DNA of 64,000 nucleotides from Pedobacter deserti (GTDB taxonomy: Bacteria; Bacteroidota; Bacteroidia; Sphingobacteriales; Sphingobacteriaceae). The notes under the pieces were generated by a model that made no database searches, was not told where the DNA came from, and saw nothing but the letters and a program-made list of their open reading frames with translations. The position numbers and the translations under genes were made by a program. The stretch's first letter is position 1; each line of letters begins with the position of its first letter. The stretch covers positions 1 through 64,000 of the forward strand of contig NZ_JAFMZQ010000003.1 of the NCBI RefSeq assembly GCF_024436415.1. Direction: 5' to 3'. Shown in pieces: positions 16,720-25,701 of the stretch.

Positions 16720-17208
16720 TTATAAAGAATGCGCTTCAAAGCTTCCTTCCAGCTCGGCCTGGTAGTTCAGCAAATCACGTTTTCGTTCCTCGCATAATAC
16801 CTCATCCGGTTCTGTGTCTTCGGCAGCACATTTATACGCCCGGTATTTTTCCTTCAACGTGTCAAGCTCAAACCGCCGGGCAGCAATAAAATGGAAGTAA
16901 CGAAAGGCATCCAGATCCAGCTGAACCAACTTTCCTTCCAGTATTTTCAAGCTTTTTTCAGCGCAGCGCAGTGTATCCCCCGCTTCGGTAGCTGTTTCAG
17001 CTTCATTCCGCATACACAAAACTTGCTGTCCCAAAATCCGGGCCTCAGCTATTAAGTTTATCGCCTCATCCGTAAAAATCTCTTCCGGTCCGCAAGCCGG
17101 AATCTGTATTGGCTTGCTGTAGACATCCTCCAGATCTTTAATAAACGGCTCTCTCAAATCGAAATAACCATTATAAAGTGCAGGGTATTCACTATTTACT
17201 TTGTTCAT
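16720..17208 (-). CDS. hypothetical protein, 162 aa
   Basis: I do not recognise this family. 162 residues, no signal peptide, no membrane segment; acidic and mostly helical, with a stretch AINLIAEARILGQQVLCMRNEAETATEAGDTLRCAEKSLKILEGKLVQLDLDAFRYFHF (positions about 49-107) that looks like helical-hairpin packing. Four cysteines (39, 65, 82, 127 approximately) are scattered and form no obvious metal motif. It precedes the exported isomerase gene by 28 bp and could be cotranscribed. The start has the simple MNKVNSEYP N-terminus; nothing better exists upstream. Confidence 0.65.
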   Translation of the reverse strand: MNKVNSEYPALYNGYFDLREPFIKDLEDVYSKPIQIPACGPEEIFTDEAINLIAEARILGQQVLCMRNEAETATEAGDTLRCAEKSLKILEGKLVQLDLDAFRYFHFIAARRFELDTLKEKYRAYKCAAEDTEPDEVLCEERKRDLLNYQAELEGSFEAHSL

Positions 17209-17318
17209 TTGGTCGGCGGCTAGTATACAAATAAACGCATTTCTGTTTGATTCCTAAAACTATATAATTAAGAATTTTGTTGTTCAGACATATATAAACA
17301 CTATCAAAAGCAATCAGT

Positions 17319-18011
17319 ATGAAAGCACACGAGAACCGTTTTAAACTACTGGCCGGCAACTTTTCCATAGAAAAACAGCACTATGCAAATATCGGTTTAG
17401 ACGAAAGGCTTTTGTCTATGTTCCTCGGCGGCGTGCTGATGGGACGTGGGTTGAAAAAGCCACATAAGCTGCCGTTTCTGGCAGGTATCTACCTGGCCTA
17501 TCGTGGTTCTACCGGAAAATGCGCTATCTATGAAAAGCTTGGCATTGACAGCAGACACCCAAAAGCTGTTAATATAAGGGGAGAATTTGACATAGATAAA
17601 CCCGCAGCAGAAGTATACGCGTACTGGCGTAACCTCGAGAATCTGCCAGGAAGCCTGAAACACCTGCTGGACGTAAAGGTGATCGACAACAAACTTTCTC
17701 ACTGGAAGTCTAATATATTAGGAAACATGTTCCCGATTGATTGGAATGCGCAGATCGTGAAAGAAGAGCCAGGGCGACTGATTGGCTGGCGATCTCTGCC
17801 TGGTTCATCTATACATCATGTAGGCCGGGTGACTTTTACCGAAACCGCAGATGGTCTGGGCACAAAGCTCCATATCATCCTTTCCTACCATCCGCCGATT
17901 GGCGGCATTGGTGCAGGCATCGCAAAACTGTTAAATCCAGTTTTTGAGAACCTCCTGGTTAAGGAAATAAAAAGCTTTAAGCACAATATTGAGGAAGCCG
18001 TGCCCTTTTAA
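17319..18011 (+). CDS. SRPBCC-family (START-like) protein
   Basis: 230 residues. The N-terminal third (about 25-85) has a short hydrophobic helical region (LSMFLGGVLMGRG, LPFLAGIYLAYRGSTGKC) as in many membrane-associated SRPBCC proteins. The C-terminal part (about 90-225) has the polyketide-cyclase/SRPBCC start IRGEFDIDKPAAEVYAYWRNLENLP and GWRSLPGSSIHHVGRVTFTE, a hydrophobic-ligand-binding helix-grip fold. The ligand is unknown. Its stop codon overlaps that of the convergent DUF5362 gene (shared TTTAA at 18007-18011). Confidence 0.8.
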   Translation: MKAHENRFKLLAGNFSIEKQHYANIGLDERLLSMFLGGVLMGRGLKKPHKLPFLAGIYLAYRGSTGKCAIYEKLGIDSRHPKAVNIRGEFDIDKPAAEVYAYWRNLENLPGSLKHLLDVKVIDNKLSHWKSNILGNMFPIDWNAQIVKEEPGRLIGWRSLPGSSIHHVGRVTFTETADGLGTKLHIILSYHPPIGGIGAGIAKLLNPVFENLLVKEIKSFKHNIEEAVPF

Positions 18012-18454
18012 GCTGCGCTCATAAAAGCCAGGGCTGAAATAAAGGCGATGAGATAAAAGGCCAGTACAACGATGGTGAGTATTCCCCAGAATTTAAAAAA
18101 GCTCTTCATGGTAGCCATCGCGACCTCCAGTTTTGGCTGATCACCAAACAGCACCGCCTGCTTCGCCGCATTAGCATACTTAAAAAGCATGAAACTCGGA
18201 TAGAAATAGATCAGCGCAATGATCATGAACATCACCGTTAGCCCAGAAGCACCCATAGCTGCGTATGGGTTACTTTCTCCTGCCACACTATTCATGCTTG
18301 CCAGAAATGCGCCCGGACTAAAGGCCAGCAACACAATAAATACGGTGATCACGAACCCGATTATCGATAAAAATTTCGCCCATTTTGCAGTCTCATACAG
18401 ATAGCTTCGAATATCTTCTGATATCATTAAAGGCTGCTCTTCCAGATTTTCCAT
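18008..18454 (-). CDS. small membrane protein, DUF5362-like
   Basis: 148 residues with three to four transmembrane segments (about 27-48, 68-90, 120-145). The cytosolic N-terminus starts MENLEEQPLMISEDIRSYLYETAKWAKFL, and FMLFKYANAAKQAVLFGDQ follows the second helix; both agree with DUF5362-type inner membrane proteins of Bacteroidota as I remember them. Function unknown. It is a single gene, divergent from ychF and convergent with the SRPBCC gene, sharing stop-codon bases with the latter. Confidence 0.7.
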   Translation of the reverse strand: MENLEEQPLMISEDIRSYLYETAKWAKFLSIIGFVITVFIVLLAFSPGAFLASMNSVAGESNPYAAMGASGLTVMFMIIALIYFYPSFMLFKYANAAKQAVLFGDQPKLEVAMATMKSFFKFWGILTIVVLAFYLIAFISALAFMSAA

Positions 18455-18548
18455 AGTTATTACTCGTCTCTTTTAGGTTGCCTAAACTTAAAGATTATTT
18501 TTAAAAAAATGATACCTTTGCCGCTCAAATCAAAGAATAAAACACTCG

Positions 18549-19643
18549 ATGGCATTACAATGTGGTATAGTGGGTTTACCAAATGTTGGAAAATCAACTT
18601 TATTTAACTGTTTATCAAACGCAAAGGCTCAGGCAGCGAATTTCCCGTTCTGTACTATAGAACCAAATGTGGGCGTGATATCGGTACCGGATGATCGATT
18701 AACAAAGCTGGCCGAACTGGTAAAGCCAAACCGTATTGTACCAAACACCATCGAGATCGTAGATATTGCCGGATTGGTAAAGGGTGCTTCCAAAGGGGAA
18801 GGGCTTGGAAACCAGTTCCTGGGGAATATCCGGGCAACGAATGCGATTATCCACGTACTTCGTTGTTTCGATGACGGCAACGTAATCCATGTTGACGGAT
18901 CAGTTGACCCTATCCGCGACAAAGAAATCATTGACACAGAACTGCAGCTTAAGGACCTTGACACTGTTACAAAGCGCATCCAGAAAGTTGAAAAACTAGC
19001 CAAAAACGACAAGGACGCGAAGAAAACGTTTGATGTGCTTAGCGTTGTAAAAACCCATATTGAGAGCGGTAAATCTGTGCGCTCAGCTCCGCTCACCGCA
19101 GAGGATTTTGATCATATACAGGATTTAGGCTTGCTGACGCAGAAACCGGTGATGTATGTATGTAATGTTGATGAGGCTTCAGTAGTGAGCGGCAACAATT
19201 ATGTAGAGCGGGTAAAGGAAGCGGTTAAAGACGAGCACGCGGAAGTATTGGTGATTTCAGCCAAAATAGAGTCTGAAATAGCAGAGCTTGAAAGTTACGA
19301 GGAACGTCAGGAATTTCTGGCCGACCTTGGATTAGACGAGTCTGGCGTGAATAAACTGATTCGGGCGGCATACAGACTTCTTGACTTATACACTTATTTT
19401 ACAGCCGGGGTACAGGAGGTTCGGGCCTGGACAATCACTAAAGGTTTCACCGCACCTCAGGCTGCCGGTGTTATCCATACTGACTTCGAGAAAGGGTTTA
19501 TTCGCGCTGAGGTCATCAAGTATCAGGATTTTGTAACGCTGGGATCTGAGAACGCCTGCAAAGAGGCTGGTAAGCTAGGTGTGGAAGGTAAATCTTACGT
19601 GGTAGAGGACGGCGATATCATGCATTTCCGCTTCAACGTATAA
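18549..19643 (+). CDS. ychF: redox-regulated ATPase YchF (Obg-family)
   Basis: 364 residues. G1 motif GLPNVGKS (9-16), switch II DIAGLVKGASKGEGLGNQFL, and NVDEAS in place of the NKxD guanine motif, which explains the ATP preference of YchF/OLA1. The C-terminal TGS domain carries the AWTITKGFTAPQAAGVIHTDFEKGFIRAEV core. It is cytoplasmic, ribosome-associated, and linked to stress response. A -7 box TACCTTTG (18513-18520) lies 28 nt before the ATG. It converges with mgtE with a 22-bp gap holding only a weak GCCGG/CCGGC hairpin (19647-19665). Confidence 0.95.
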   Translation: MALQCGIVGLPNVGKSTLFNCLSNAKAQAANFPFCTIEPNVGVISVPDDRLTKLAELVKPNRIVPNTIEIVDIAGLVKGASKGEGLGNQFLGNIRATNAIIHVLRCFDDGNVIHVDGSVDPIRDKEIIDTELQLKDLDTVTKRIQKVEKLAKNDKDAKKTFDVLSVVKTHIESGKSVRSAPLTAEDFDHIQDLGLLTQKPVMYVCNVDEASVVSGNNYVERVKEAVKDEHAEVLVISAKIESEIAELESYEERQEFLADLGLDESGVNKLIRAAYRLLDLYTYFTAGVQEVRAWTITKGFTAPQAAGVIHTDFEKGFIRAEVIKYQDFVTLGSENACKEAGKLGVEGKSYVVEDGDIMHFRFNV

Positions 19644-19665
19644 AGCGCCGGCAACTTTTTCCGGC

Positions 19666-21036
19666 TTAAAGCAGAACGCCTTTCAGGAAATACAGCGCCA
19701 TCGTGAAATAAATGAGCAAGCCGGTAACGTCTACAAGGGTTGCTACGAATGGCGTTGACGATACCGCGGGGTCAGCGCCGAGCCTTTTCAATAGAAGCGG
19801 CAGCATCGATCCCATGAGCGTTCCCCAGAGCACAACCCCAACCAGCGAACAGCCCACGACCATGGAGATCAGCACCGGCTCTGTAAGTGCGCCGCCAAGT
19901 AACTGCCAGCTAAGGATCACACAGAAACTCAATAAGCAGAGCGTAGTGCCTAAAAATATTCCCGAAAATATTTCCCGCCGCATAACGCGCCACCAATCTT
20001 TAATGGTTACCTCGCCGAGCGCCATAGCCTGGATGATCAATGTGGCAGCCTGAGATCCGCTGTTTCCTCCGCTCGACATGATCAGCGGAATAAACGTAGC
20101 CAAAATGACTACCTTCTCGATTTGACTTTCAAAATTTGACATCGCAAAAATTGTCAGCAACTCGCCAAAGAAAAGCAATATAAGCCAGACTATACGCTTT
20201 TTGTAAAGCTGGAAAACAGGAACGTCGAGATACGGCTCGTCCAGCGCCTGTGTTCCCCCGATCTTATGAATATCCTCGGTGTATTCCTCGTTGGCAATCC
20301 ACAGGATGTCATCGACGGTTACGATGCCCAGGAGAACCTGGCTATCGTCGACCACTGGCAACGCTACCCGGTTATTCATCCGGAAAACGTTGATCGCCTC
20401 TTCCTGCGGGTCGTTTACATGCAGAGAGATCAGGCGTTGATCGGTAAGCGTCCCGATTTCGGCTTCCGGATCTGCCAGGAGAATCTCCCGTATCCTGATG
20501 TCGTCTAATAAAACGCCATCCTTATCTATAACATAGATTACATCAATCGTTTCAGAATTCTTCCCGTACCTGCGAATATGCGATAGGACCCGGTTTACCG
20601 TCCAATGTTTCTTTACAGCAACGTAATCCGGGGTCATCAAACGGCCAACGCTGTCCTCCTTATACCCTAAAAGGGATAAGGCCTCCACCCGGTCCTTTGC
20701 GGGAAGCAGGATAATCAGCTTTTTTACCGCATCACCGGTTAATTCACTAAATAGCGCGGTACGGTCATCCGGCGGCAGCAGGTTAATAAGTTCGGCCAGC
20801 TTGGTACCGGGCAGTTTACCTATGATGCGTTCCTGGGTAGGGAAATCAAGAATTCTAAATACATTTACCGCGCGTTTGGCAGACAGGGTCTCAATAAAAC
20901 GTACGGCATGCTGGGGTAATTCGTCAATTAAGTGCTCTACATCAGATATGTTCAGATCGTCCAAATAAATCTTCAACTGTCCATCGTCCTCAATTTCTAT
21001 CAGTTTTTCGATTTCTTCAACGATTCTTTTCTCCAT
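19666..21036 (-). CDS. mgtE: magnesium transporter MgtE
   Basis: 456 residues. Order: acidic N-domain superhelix (about 1-130, with the typical LLPPDDRTALFSEL), two CBS domains (about 135-260, SVGRLMTPDYVAV, NRVALPVVDDSQVLLGIVTVDDIL), a plug helix, then five transmembrane helices (about 285-455) with MSSGGNSGSQAATLIIQAMALGE, the family signature lining the Mg2+ pore. The CBS/N domains sense cytosolic Mg2+ and close the channel. I see no M-box-like leader in the short upstream region; a CATTTTTG box at about 21075 on the minus strand may be its -7 element. Confidence 0.95.
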   Translation of the reverse strand: MEKRIVEEIEKLIEIEDDGQLKIYLDDLNISDVEHLIDELPQHAVRFIETLSAKRAVNVFRILDFPTQERIIGKLPGTKLAELINLLPPDDRTALFSELTGDAVKKLIILLPAKDRVEALSLLGYKEDSVGRLMTPDYVAVKKHWTVNRVLSHIRRYGKNSETIDVIYVIDKDGVLLDDIRIREILLADPEAEIGTLTDQRLISLHVNDPQEEAINVFRMNNRVALPVVDDSQVLLGIVTVDDILWIANEEYTEDIHKIGGTQALDEPYLDVPVFQLYKKRIVWLILLFFGELLTIFAMSNFESQIEKVVILATFIPLIMSSGGNSGSQAATLIIQAMALGEVTIKDWWRVMRREIFSGIFLGTTLCLLSFCVILSWQLLGGALTEPVLISMVVGCSLVGVVLWGTLMGSMLPLLLKRLGADPAVSSTPFVATLVDVTGLLIYFTMALYFLKGVLL

Positions 21037-21172
21037 ATGCCGACGTGTTTACATGATATATTACCTTCCCGCAAAAATGCCTCTTTTTCTCGTAAATTCA
21101 GTCATTCGCTGACATATATTTAAGTCAATCTCATATTTATCTGAGATCATTTTTATATATTTGCGGACTTTT

Positions 21173-21244
21173 GTTTCCGTAGTTCAATGGATAGAATGTC
21201 AGATTCCGGTTCTGATGATGGGGGTTCGAATCCCTTCGGGAACA
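21173..21244 (+). tRNA. tRNA-Arg (anticodon CCG)
   Basis: Cloverleaf drawn by hand: acceptor GTTTCCG/CGGGAAC (21173-21179 / 21237-21243), D-arm GTTC/GAAT with one G-U pair, anticodon stem TCAGA/TCTGA with loop TTCCGGT, anticodon CCG at 21206-21208, T-arm with TTCGAAT loop (21225-21231), discriminator A21244. CCA is not encoded. It reads CGG. A -7 box TATATTTG (21156-21163) lies 9 nt upstream, and a strong hairpin terminator follows. Confidence 0.93.
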
Positions 21245-21248
21245 CTTA

Positions 21249-21282
21249 AGGGGAGTTAGCAATGCTAACTCCCTTCTTTTTT
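21249..21282 (+). terminator. tRNA-Arg terminator
   Basis: GGGAGTTAGCA (21251-21261) and TGCTAACTCCC (21263-21273) form a perfect 11-bp stem, then CTTTTTT. It terminates the tRNA; its right arm contains the stop codon of the convergent histidine kinase gene (21265-21267). Confidence 0.88.
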
Positions 21283-23217
21283 AACCGGTAATTCAAACGA
21301 GAAAAATATCTTTCCGTTGCCCCCGGTTACGCTCAGGTCGCTGCCGTTATTCTGTAAATAGGTTTTGCATAGATTTAAGCCCAACCCTACACCAGCAGAA
21401 TAGTCGGTACTTTTCATTACCCCGTTTTCCGCTGTAGCCGCCCTAATCGCACGTTGCAGAGCCCCGGTATCTTCCAGCGAATTTGACACAACAACCTTGC
21501 CTACGCCCCTATCTTCGCTTAAACCGATCGAGATTAGTCCGTTTTTAGGCGTAAATTTAATCGCATTATCTATGAGGTTCCTTAACACAAGCACAACCTC
21601 ATTCCTGTCGGCGTAAACGGACAACGCTCCGGCAGTTTGCATTTCAAGCTCAATGTCCTTCCGGTGTATCAGTGGCATGTACGCTGGTATAAGTTCATCC
21701 AGCACTGCTTTAACGTCGAACGTGACGGGCACTGATTGAGAACCTTCCATCCGCCCCTTAGCCCAATGCAGGAGCGTATTCACGGTGCTATTAATCCTGT
21801 GGATGTTCGCTGTGTTTTCCTTGAGCAAAGCCCGGAGTTCTTCATTATTCAACGCCTGCATATCATTTAGCTCAAGTATACTCATCAAGCTGTTCAACGG
21901 GCTTCTCAGGTCGTGAGCCACAATAGAGAAAAACTGATTCAGCTCCTGTGTCCGCTCCTTCACGCGTTCTTCAAGTTTGAGGTTATGCGTTTGTACCAGA
22001 CTTAAGTTCTCATCACGCGCACGCTGTTCCGCAGCAATGATGGTGTTGTACCTGTCACCAAGCGCAAATGACAACAGTAAAAGCTCTCCTGTAGATGCGA
22101 GAGGCACCAGTTGCATCGTGTATTCGTTCACTTCGATAATACCAGCCAGGCTGAGGGTCACGATAGCTACGCTGACCCAGATGAGCGACCAGGCGGCGAC
22201 GTAGTATTTTGCAGCCTTTAATCCACGCCTGTAAGCAATAATTCCGGAGATCCAGAGGGTCAGGGCGACAGATATAGTAAGCACCTGCGCGATAGATGTC
22301 GAAATACTCTTAAATCCGGCAGCGCTCAAAAAGAATAGGACTATCCCGCAAATCCCGAAAAAGTAATAGTACTTAAGCATGGACGGAACCGTTACTTCCA
22401 GGTTGAGCAGGCGACGGCAAAACAATAGCGAGGTGACGACAGAAAGACTAAGGAATACATGCGGATGCATGCTCATGAATATCCGCAAATCTGACCCCAA
22501 CAGATAACTATAGCCTCTTATGTATATGAGCATGTAAAGCGACAAACTGAGCACGTAGAGGGTATAATAAAGATATGCTTTGTCTTTCAGACTGAAATAC
22601 AAAAAGAGGTTGAACAATAAAAGGGCAATCAACACCCCGATATACGCATATTCAATCCTGTCTTTATAAGGCACCCTTTCTATCATGGCCTCTGCGGTAG
22701 AAAGCTTAAGCGGAACGAGCATAATGTTATTGGTGGCAAGCCGCATGTATACCGTTGCCACCGTATCTGGACTTAAGGCCGGTAAATCGAAAACATAATC
22801 GTTATCTACCTTCACTCCTTTAGCCTCCTTGAATAAACTTCCCGCACGTACGTGCCATATACTACCGTTCGGACGGGGCGCATACAAATCGATCTGCTCG
22901 ATATTTGGGGCCTCGAGAACCAGGTAAATCTTTTTGAATCCCTGGTGCCTTACCTGAAATTTAATCCATACGGCACTGCTGGTATTCCCGAAGTTCAGGA
23001 TATCTTTATCGCCGCGTTTGAAGTGTGGAGCCATAGCCGGAGAACTGATTTGCGCCAGATTTAACGTCGCAGTACTATCGGAGTAATAACTAACCAGCTT
23101 GCCAATATTACTTAGGTCGAGCGGAACAACGGTACCGGCAACCGCTTTGGAAACAGCAAAACATAACCATAAAAATAAACAGAGAACACCTGGCCTTACG
23201 ATTCTAAACGTTAACAT
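21265..23217 (-). CDS. 7TMR-DISM sensor histidine kinase
   Basis: 650 residues. Signal peptide (about 5-27), periplasmic 7TMR-DISMED2 beta-sandwich (about 30-175, ligand-binding jelly-roll), seven transmembrane helices (about 190-385), a coiled coil (395-428, ERVKERTQELNQ), HisKA with phospho-acceptor His435 (SIVAHDLRSPLNSL), and HATPase with the N-box RNLIDNAIKFTPKNG and G-box VGLGLNLCKTYLQ. It phosphorylates a response regulator after sensing an unknown extracytoplasmic signal, possibly a carbohydrate. No response regulator gene is adjacent, so it is an orphan kinase. All catalytic motifs look intact. Confidence 0.92.
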   Translation of the reverse strand: MLTFRIVRPGVLCLFLWLCFAVSKAVAGTVVPLDLSNIGKLVSYYSDSTATLNLAQISSPAMAPHFKRGDKDILNFGNTSSAVWIKFQVRHQGFKKIYLVLEAPNIEQIDLYAPRPNGSIWHVRAGSLFKEAKGVKVDNDYVFDLPALSPDTVATVYMRLATNNIMLVPLKLSTAEAMIERVPYKDRIEYAYIGVLIALLLFNLFLYFSLKDKAYLYYTLYVLSLSLYMLIYIRGYSYLLGSDLRIFMSMHPHVFLSLSVVTSLLFCRRLLNLEVTVPSMLKYYYFFGICGIVLFFLSAAGFKSISTSIAQVLTISVALTLWISGIIAYRRGLKAAKYYVAAWSLIWVSVAIVTLSLAGIIEVNEYTMQLVPLASTGELLLLSFALGDRYNTIIAAEQRARDENLSLVQTHNLKLEERVKERTQELNQFFSIVAHDLRSPLNSLMSILELNDMQALNNEELRALLKENTANIHRINSTVNTLLHWAKGRMEGSQSVPVTFDVKAVLDELIPAYMPLIHRKDIELEMQTAGALSVYADRNEVVLVLRNLIDNAIKFTPKNGLISIGLSEDRGVGKVVVSNSLEDTGALQRAIRAATAENGVMKSTDYSAGVGLGLNLCKTYLQNNGSDLSVTGGNGKIFFSFELPVKKEGS

Positions 23218-23353
23218 ACAGCTTGCACTTCGGGTATTAAGGGCCTAAATTAGCAAATAATAAGGGATTGCCTTGTATCTTCAATTTTACAAATCCACAG
23301 ATTTTATATATCGATGCGCAACCGGTATCTTTATACCAAATAATTGAAGAGGT

Positions 23354-24358
23354 ATGATCAGAAACTTTATAATTTCGGCCATTTTTCTGGGTGCAGCTTT
23401 ATCAGCCGGGGCACAAAACACAAGCCGGGAAACAAACAACGCTAACCGTCAGAGAAGGGGGATGCGTGGCTACCAGGTGACCATTTTAAACAACACAAAG
23501 GGTCAGCTTGATACAGCCAGATTAAGAGCTGCATTTAACGCGGTATATCCAGACTTTGCCCGGGCCGATGGCTATCGGACGGTCCGAGAAGCAACCATGG
23601 AGGTGTCGGACAAGTTCAATGGCACCATAAGCGCAAAAGCAGGCGAGATTGTTATCAACAGCAAATGGCTGAAAAAGAACGATAAAAACCTCGAGAAAGC
23701 CCTGATGCATCAGTTTTCGAAAAACTGGTTTTCGGCAGATACCATCAAAAAGGACGGCTACCAACTGGTATTTATCAGCAAGGCACCAGAATTTGATCCG
23801 GTTGTTAAGCAAAATCTGATAGACACTTATTTTAAAGTATACCCCACGCTGGTCAACACGTTTAACCCCAAATCGACCCGCGAGGTTCTCTTCGTTGTTG
23901 ACACCGCTTATAAAGCAGTAGCAGAAGCAAGCGGCAACCGTATCTTGTTCAGTTATAATTACATGAAGCGCAATCCTACAGATATTGACGTGGTTACACA
24001 TGAAACGATGCATATTGTGCAAGGCTACGGATACGGCTCGGGACCAGGCTGGCTTACGGAAGGGATTGCCGACTACGTGCGCTACAAATACGGTGTGGAC
24101 AACATCGGATCTAAGTGGGCGCTACCTGAATTTAATGAGAAGCAAAGCTATACCAATGCTTACCGGGTAACTGCCCGTTTCTTTGAGTGGCTTGAGCAGA
24201 AAGTTAAACCCGGACTTATCGCTACACTTGATGACCAGTTGAGGAAACACACGTACAAGGAAAGCTCATGGAAAGAGCTGACCGGTAAAACGGTGGATGA
24301 GCTTTGGCAAGACTATGCGAAGGCACCGGAACTAAAACTCACTTACAGCGGCAAGTAA
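23354..24358 (+). CDS. secreted basic-secretory-protein-family metallopeptidase
   Basis: 334 residues. Signal peptide ends near GAQN (20-22). The C-terminal half matches the basic secretory protein (BSP) family known from plant defence proteins and their bacterial homologues: DIDVVTHETMHIVQGYGYGSGPGWLTEGIADYVRYKYG, with a zinc-binding HETMH at 216-220 and a downstream Glu. The N-terminal half (about 40-165) is a less common extension with its own KYxxT-type repeats (SKWLKKN, DTYFKVYP), perhaps a duplicated degenerate domain. Likely an exported protease. It overlaps the 3' end of the convergent kinase gene by 16 bp. Confidence 0.85.
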   Translation: MIRNFIISAIFLGAALSAGAQNTSRETNNANRQRRGMRGYQVTILNNTKGQLDTARLRAAFNAVYPDFARADGYRTVREATMEVSDKFNGTISAKAGEIVINSKWLKKNDKNLEKALMHQFSKNWFSADTIKKDGYQLVFISKAPEFDPVVKQNLIDTYFKVYPTLVNTFNPKSTREVLFVVDTAYKAVAEASGNRILFSYNYMKRNPTDIDVVTHETMHIVQGYGYGSGPGWLTEGIADYVRYKYGVDNIGSKWALPEFNEKQSYTNAYRVTARFFEWLEQKVKPGLIATLDDQLRKHTYKESSWKELTGKTVDELWQDYAKAPELKLTYSGK

Positions 24359-25695
24359 TTTGCCGCTGCATAATATTTCAGCTGAACAAGATCATTTGGC
24401 ACGGGCAGACTGTTCCATGCCTGATGGATAGCCAAAGCCGCGCCTACAGCCGTTCCTTGCGGCATATGCGCGGCATATACCTCCGTTTTAGGAAATGCTC
24501 TTGCCAAAAGGTTCATAAAAATGGCGTTCTTACTAAATCCGCCGTCCACAACAATTCGTCGGACATCAGTATCCTGCAAAACAAGATTTGTCGCATTTCG
24601 TTGTTTGTCTACCAGGTTGAGCATAAGGATATGATAAGCCCGCACATCATCGGGCTGCGCTATCGGGTCTCGCCTGTCCGGAGGCAATTGATCCAGTTCC
24701 TCTATTAAAAAAGGATCATACCTCATGCTCCGATATTTAATCGCATCTGCACCAAAATGCTCCGCAATACGTTTAACCTCTTGCTCGTGCTCATAGCCCA
24801 GAAACAACCTCGATGCCTTTACGGGTGTGCCTTGATATTGTAAATAACATAAGCAATCACTTTTTAATTCATCGGCTTGGAGTGGCCGTGAGTTAAAAGG
24901 ATTGAGACTAATACACCAGGTTCCGGTGGAAAGAAGAAGAAAAGGCTCATGAAAACTAACCAGGTAGGGCACCAAGGCGGCCGAACTGTCGTGCAGGCCA
25001 GTCCCAACAACGTAACCACTACCAGGAAAGGCCACAGGCAATACCTCGCTAGCACTGAGAATAGGTGCCAGTTTCTCCTCCAATCCCTCGATACTCAGCC
25101 ATTCGTGATAGTCATGACGCTCAAAGTCCCACAAATTGGTATGGCAACCCAGACTCGTAAGATCTGAACAGGGTTGTCCGCTGATCAAATAACTCATGTA
25201 CTGAGGTAAATGCAAGGCGTAGCGAACGCGAGCGAAGACATCAGGCTGCTCATATTTGAGCCGGTACAACTGCATTCCGGAATTCAGACTTCCAAGTACC
25301 GGCGAGGCAGTCCGCATAGAAAAATCCTCTTCCCCGCCAAATTGCTGATAAAAGCGTGCTTTGAGTGCTTCCGGGTAAGGCTTCAGGTAATTGTAAAGCG
25401 GTGCTACAGGGTTGCCATGCGCGTCGATATAAACCAGGCTTGCGCCATAGGCCGCAAAATTAATGGCTTTCAACTCAAACTTTCCATTGCGAAAAACCTC
25501 TCTCAGTGAGTCAAAAACAGAGAGGCGCAAGCTTTCGAGGTTCTCACACGGATCGCCATCCTCGTCTACGGTTTCCGTAAAACGGGCGGTACGCTCTAAA
25601 ACAACCTGGTAATGCTCGTCGAACAGAAAAAGCTTCTTGTTCGTCTTGCCCACATCGAACACGGCAATTACAGGAATCCTATTTTGTGCCCCCAT
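24343..25695 (-). CDS. rhaB: FGGY-family sugar kinase, probable L-rhamnulokinase
   Basis: 450 residues, FGGY carbohydrate kinase. N-terminal phosphate-binding VFDVGKTNKKLFLFDE (8-23), a middle TGTGLHDSSAALVPYL region and C-terminal VDGGFSKNAIFMNLLARAF are the ASKHA ATPase blocks. The position as last gene behind rhaT, rhaEW and rhaI (6-bp gap) makes L-rhamnulose the expected substrate, forming L-rhamnulose 1-phosphate. It is not a close match to E. coli RhaB in the parts I can compare, and might be a non-orthologous rhamnulokinase; L-fuculokinase is the main alternative but no fucose genes are near. Its 3' end overlaps the convergent peptidase gene. Confidence 0.82.
   Translation of the reverse strand: MGAQNRIPVIAVFDVGKTNKKLFLFDEHYQVVLERTARFTETVDEDGDPCENLESLRLSVFDSLREVFRNGKFELKAINFAAYGASLVYIDAHGNPVAPLYNYLKPYPEALKARFYQQFGGEEDFSMRTASPVLGSLNSGMQLYRLKYEQPDVFARVRYALHLPQYMSYLISGQPCSDLTSLGCHTNLWDFERHDYHEWLSIEGLEEKLAPILSASEVLPVAFPGSGYVVGTGLHDSSAALVPYLVSFHEPFLLLSTGTWCISLNPFNSRPLQADELKSDCLCYLQYQGTPVKASRLFLGYEHEQEVKRIAEHFGADAIKYRSMRYDPFLIEELDQLPPDRRDPIAQPDDVRAYHILMLNLVDKQRNATNLVLQDTDVRRIVVDGGFSKNAIFMNLLARAFPKTEVYAAHMPQGTAVGAALAIHQAWNSLPVPNDLVQLKYYAAANYLPL
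24346..24368. terminator. hairpin across convergent stops
   Basis: CAGCGGCAA (24346-24354) and TTGCCGCTG (24360-24368) form a 9-bp perfect stem; its loop holds the stop codon of the BSP peptidase gene (24356-24358), and the kinase stop (24343-24345) abuts it. No strong T-run follows on either strand, so termination may be incomplete. Confidence 0.5.
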
Positions 25696-25701
25696 AAGCT
25701 G

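Noticed and set aside
21037..21172. Mg2+-sensing M-box riboswitch before mgtE
   Set aside because: The leader is under 100 bp before a tRNA promoter region and shows no conserved M-box structure I can recognise.
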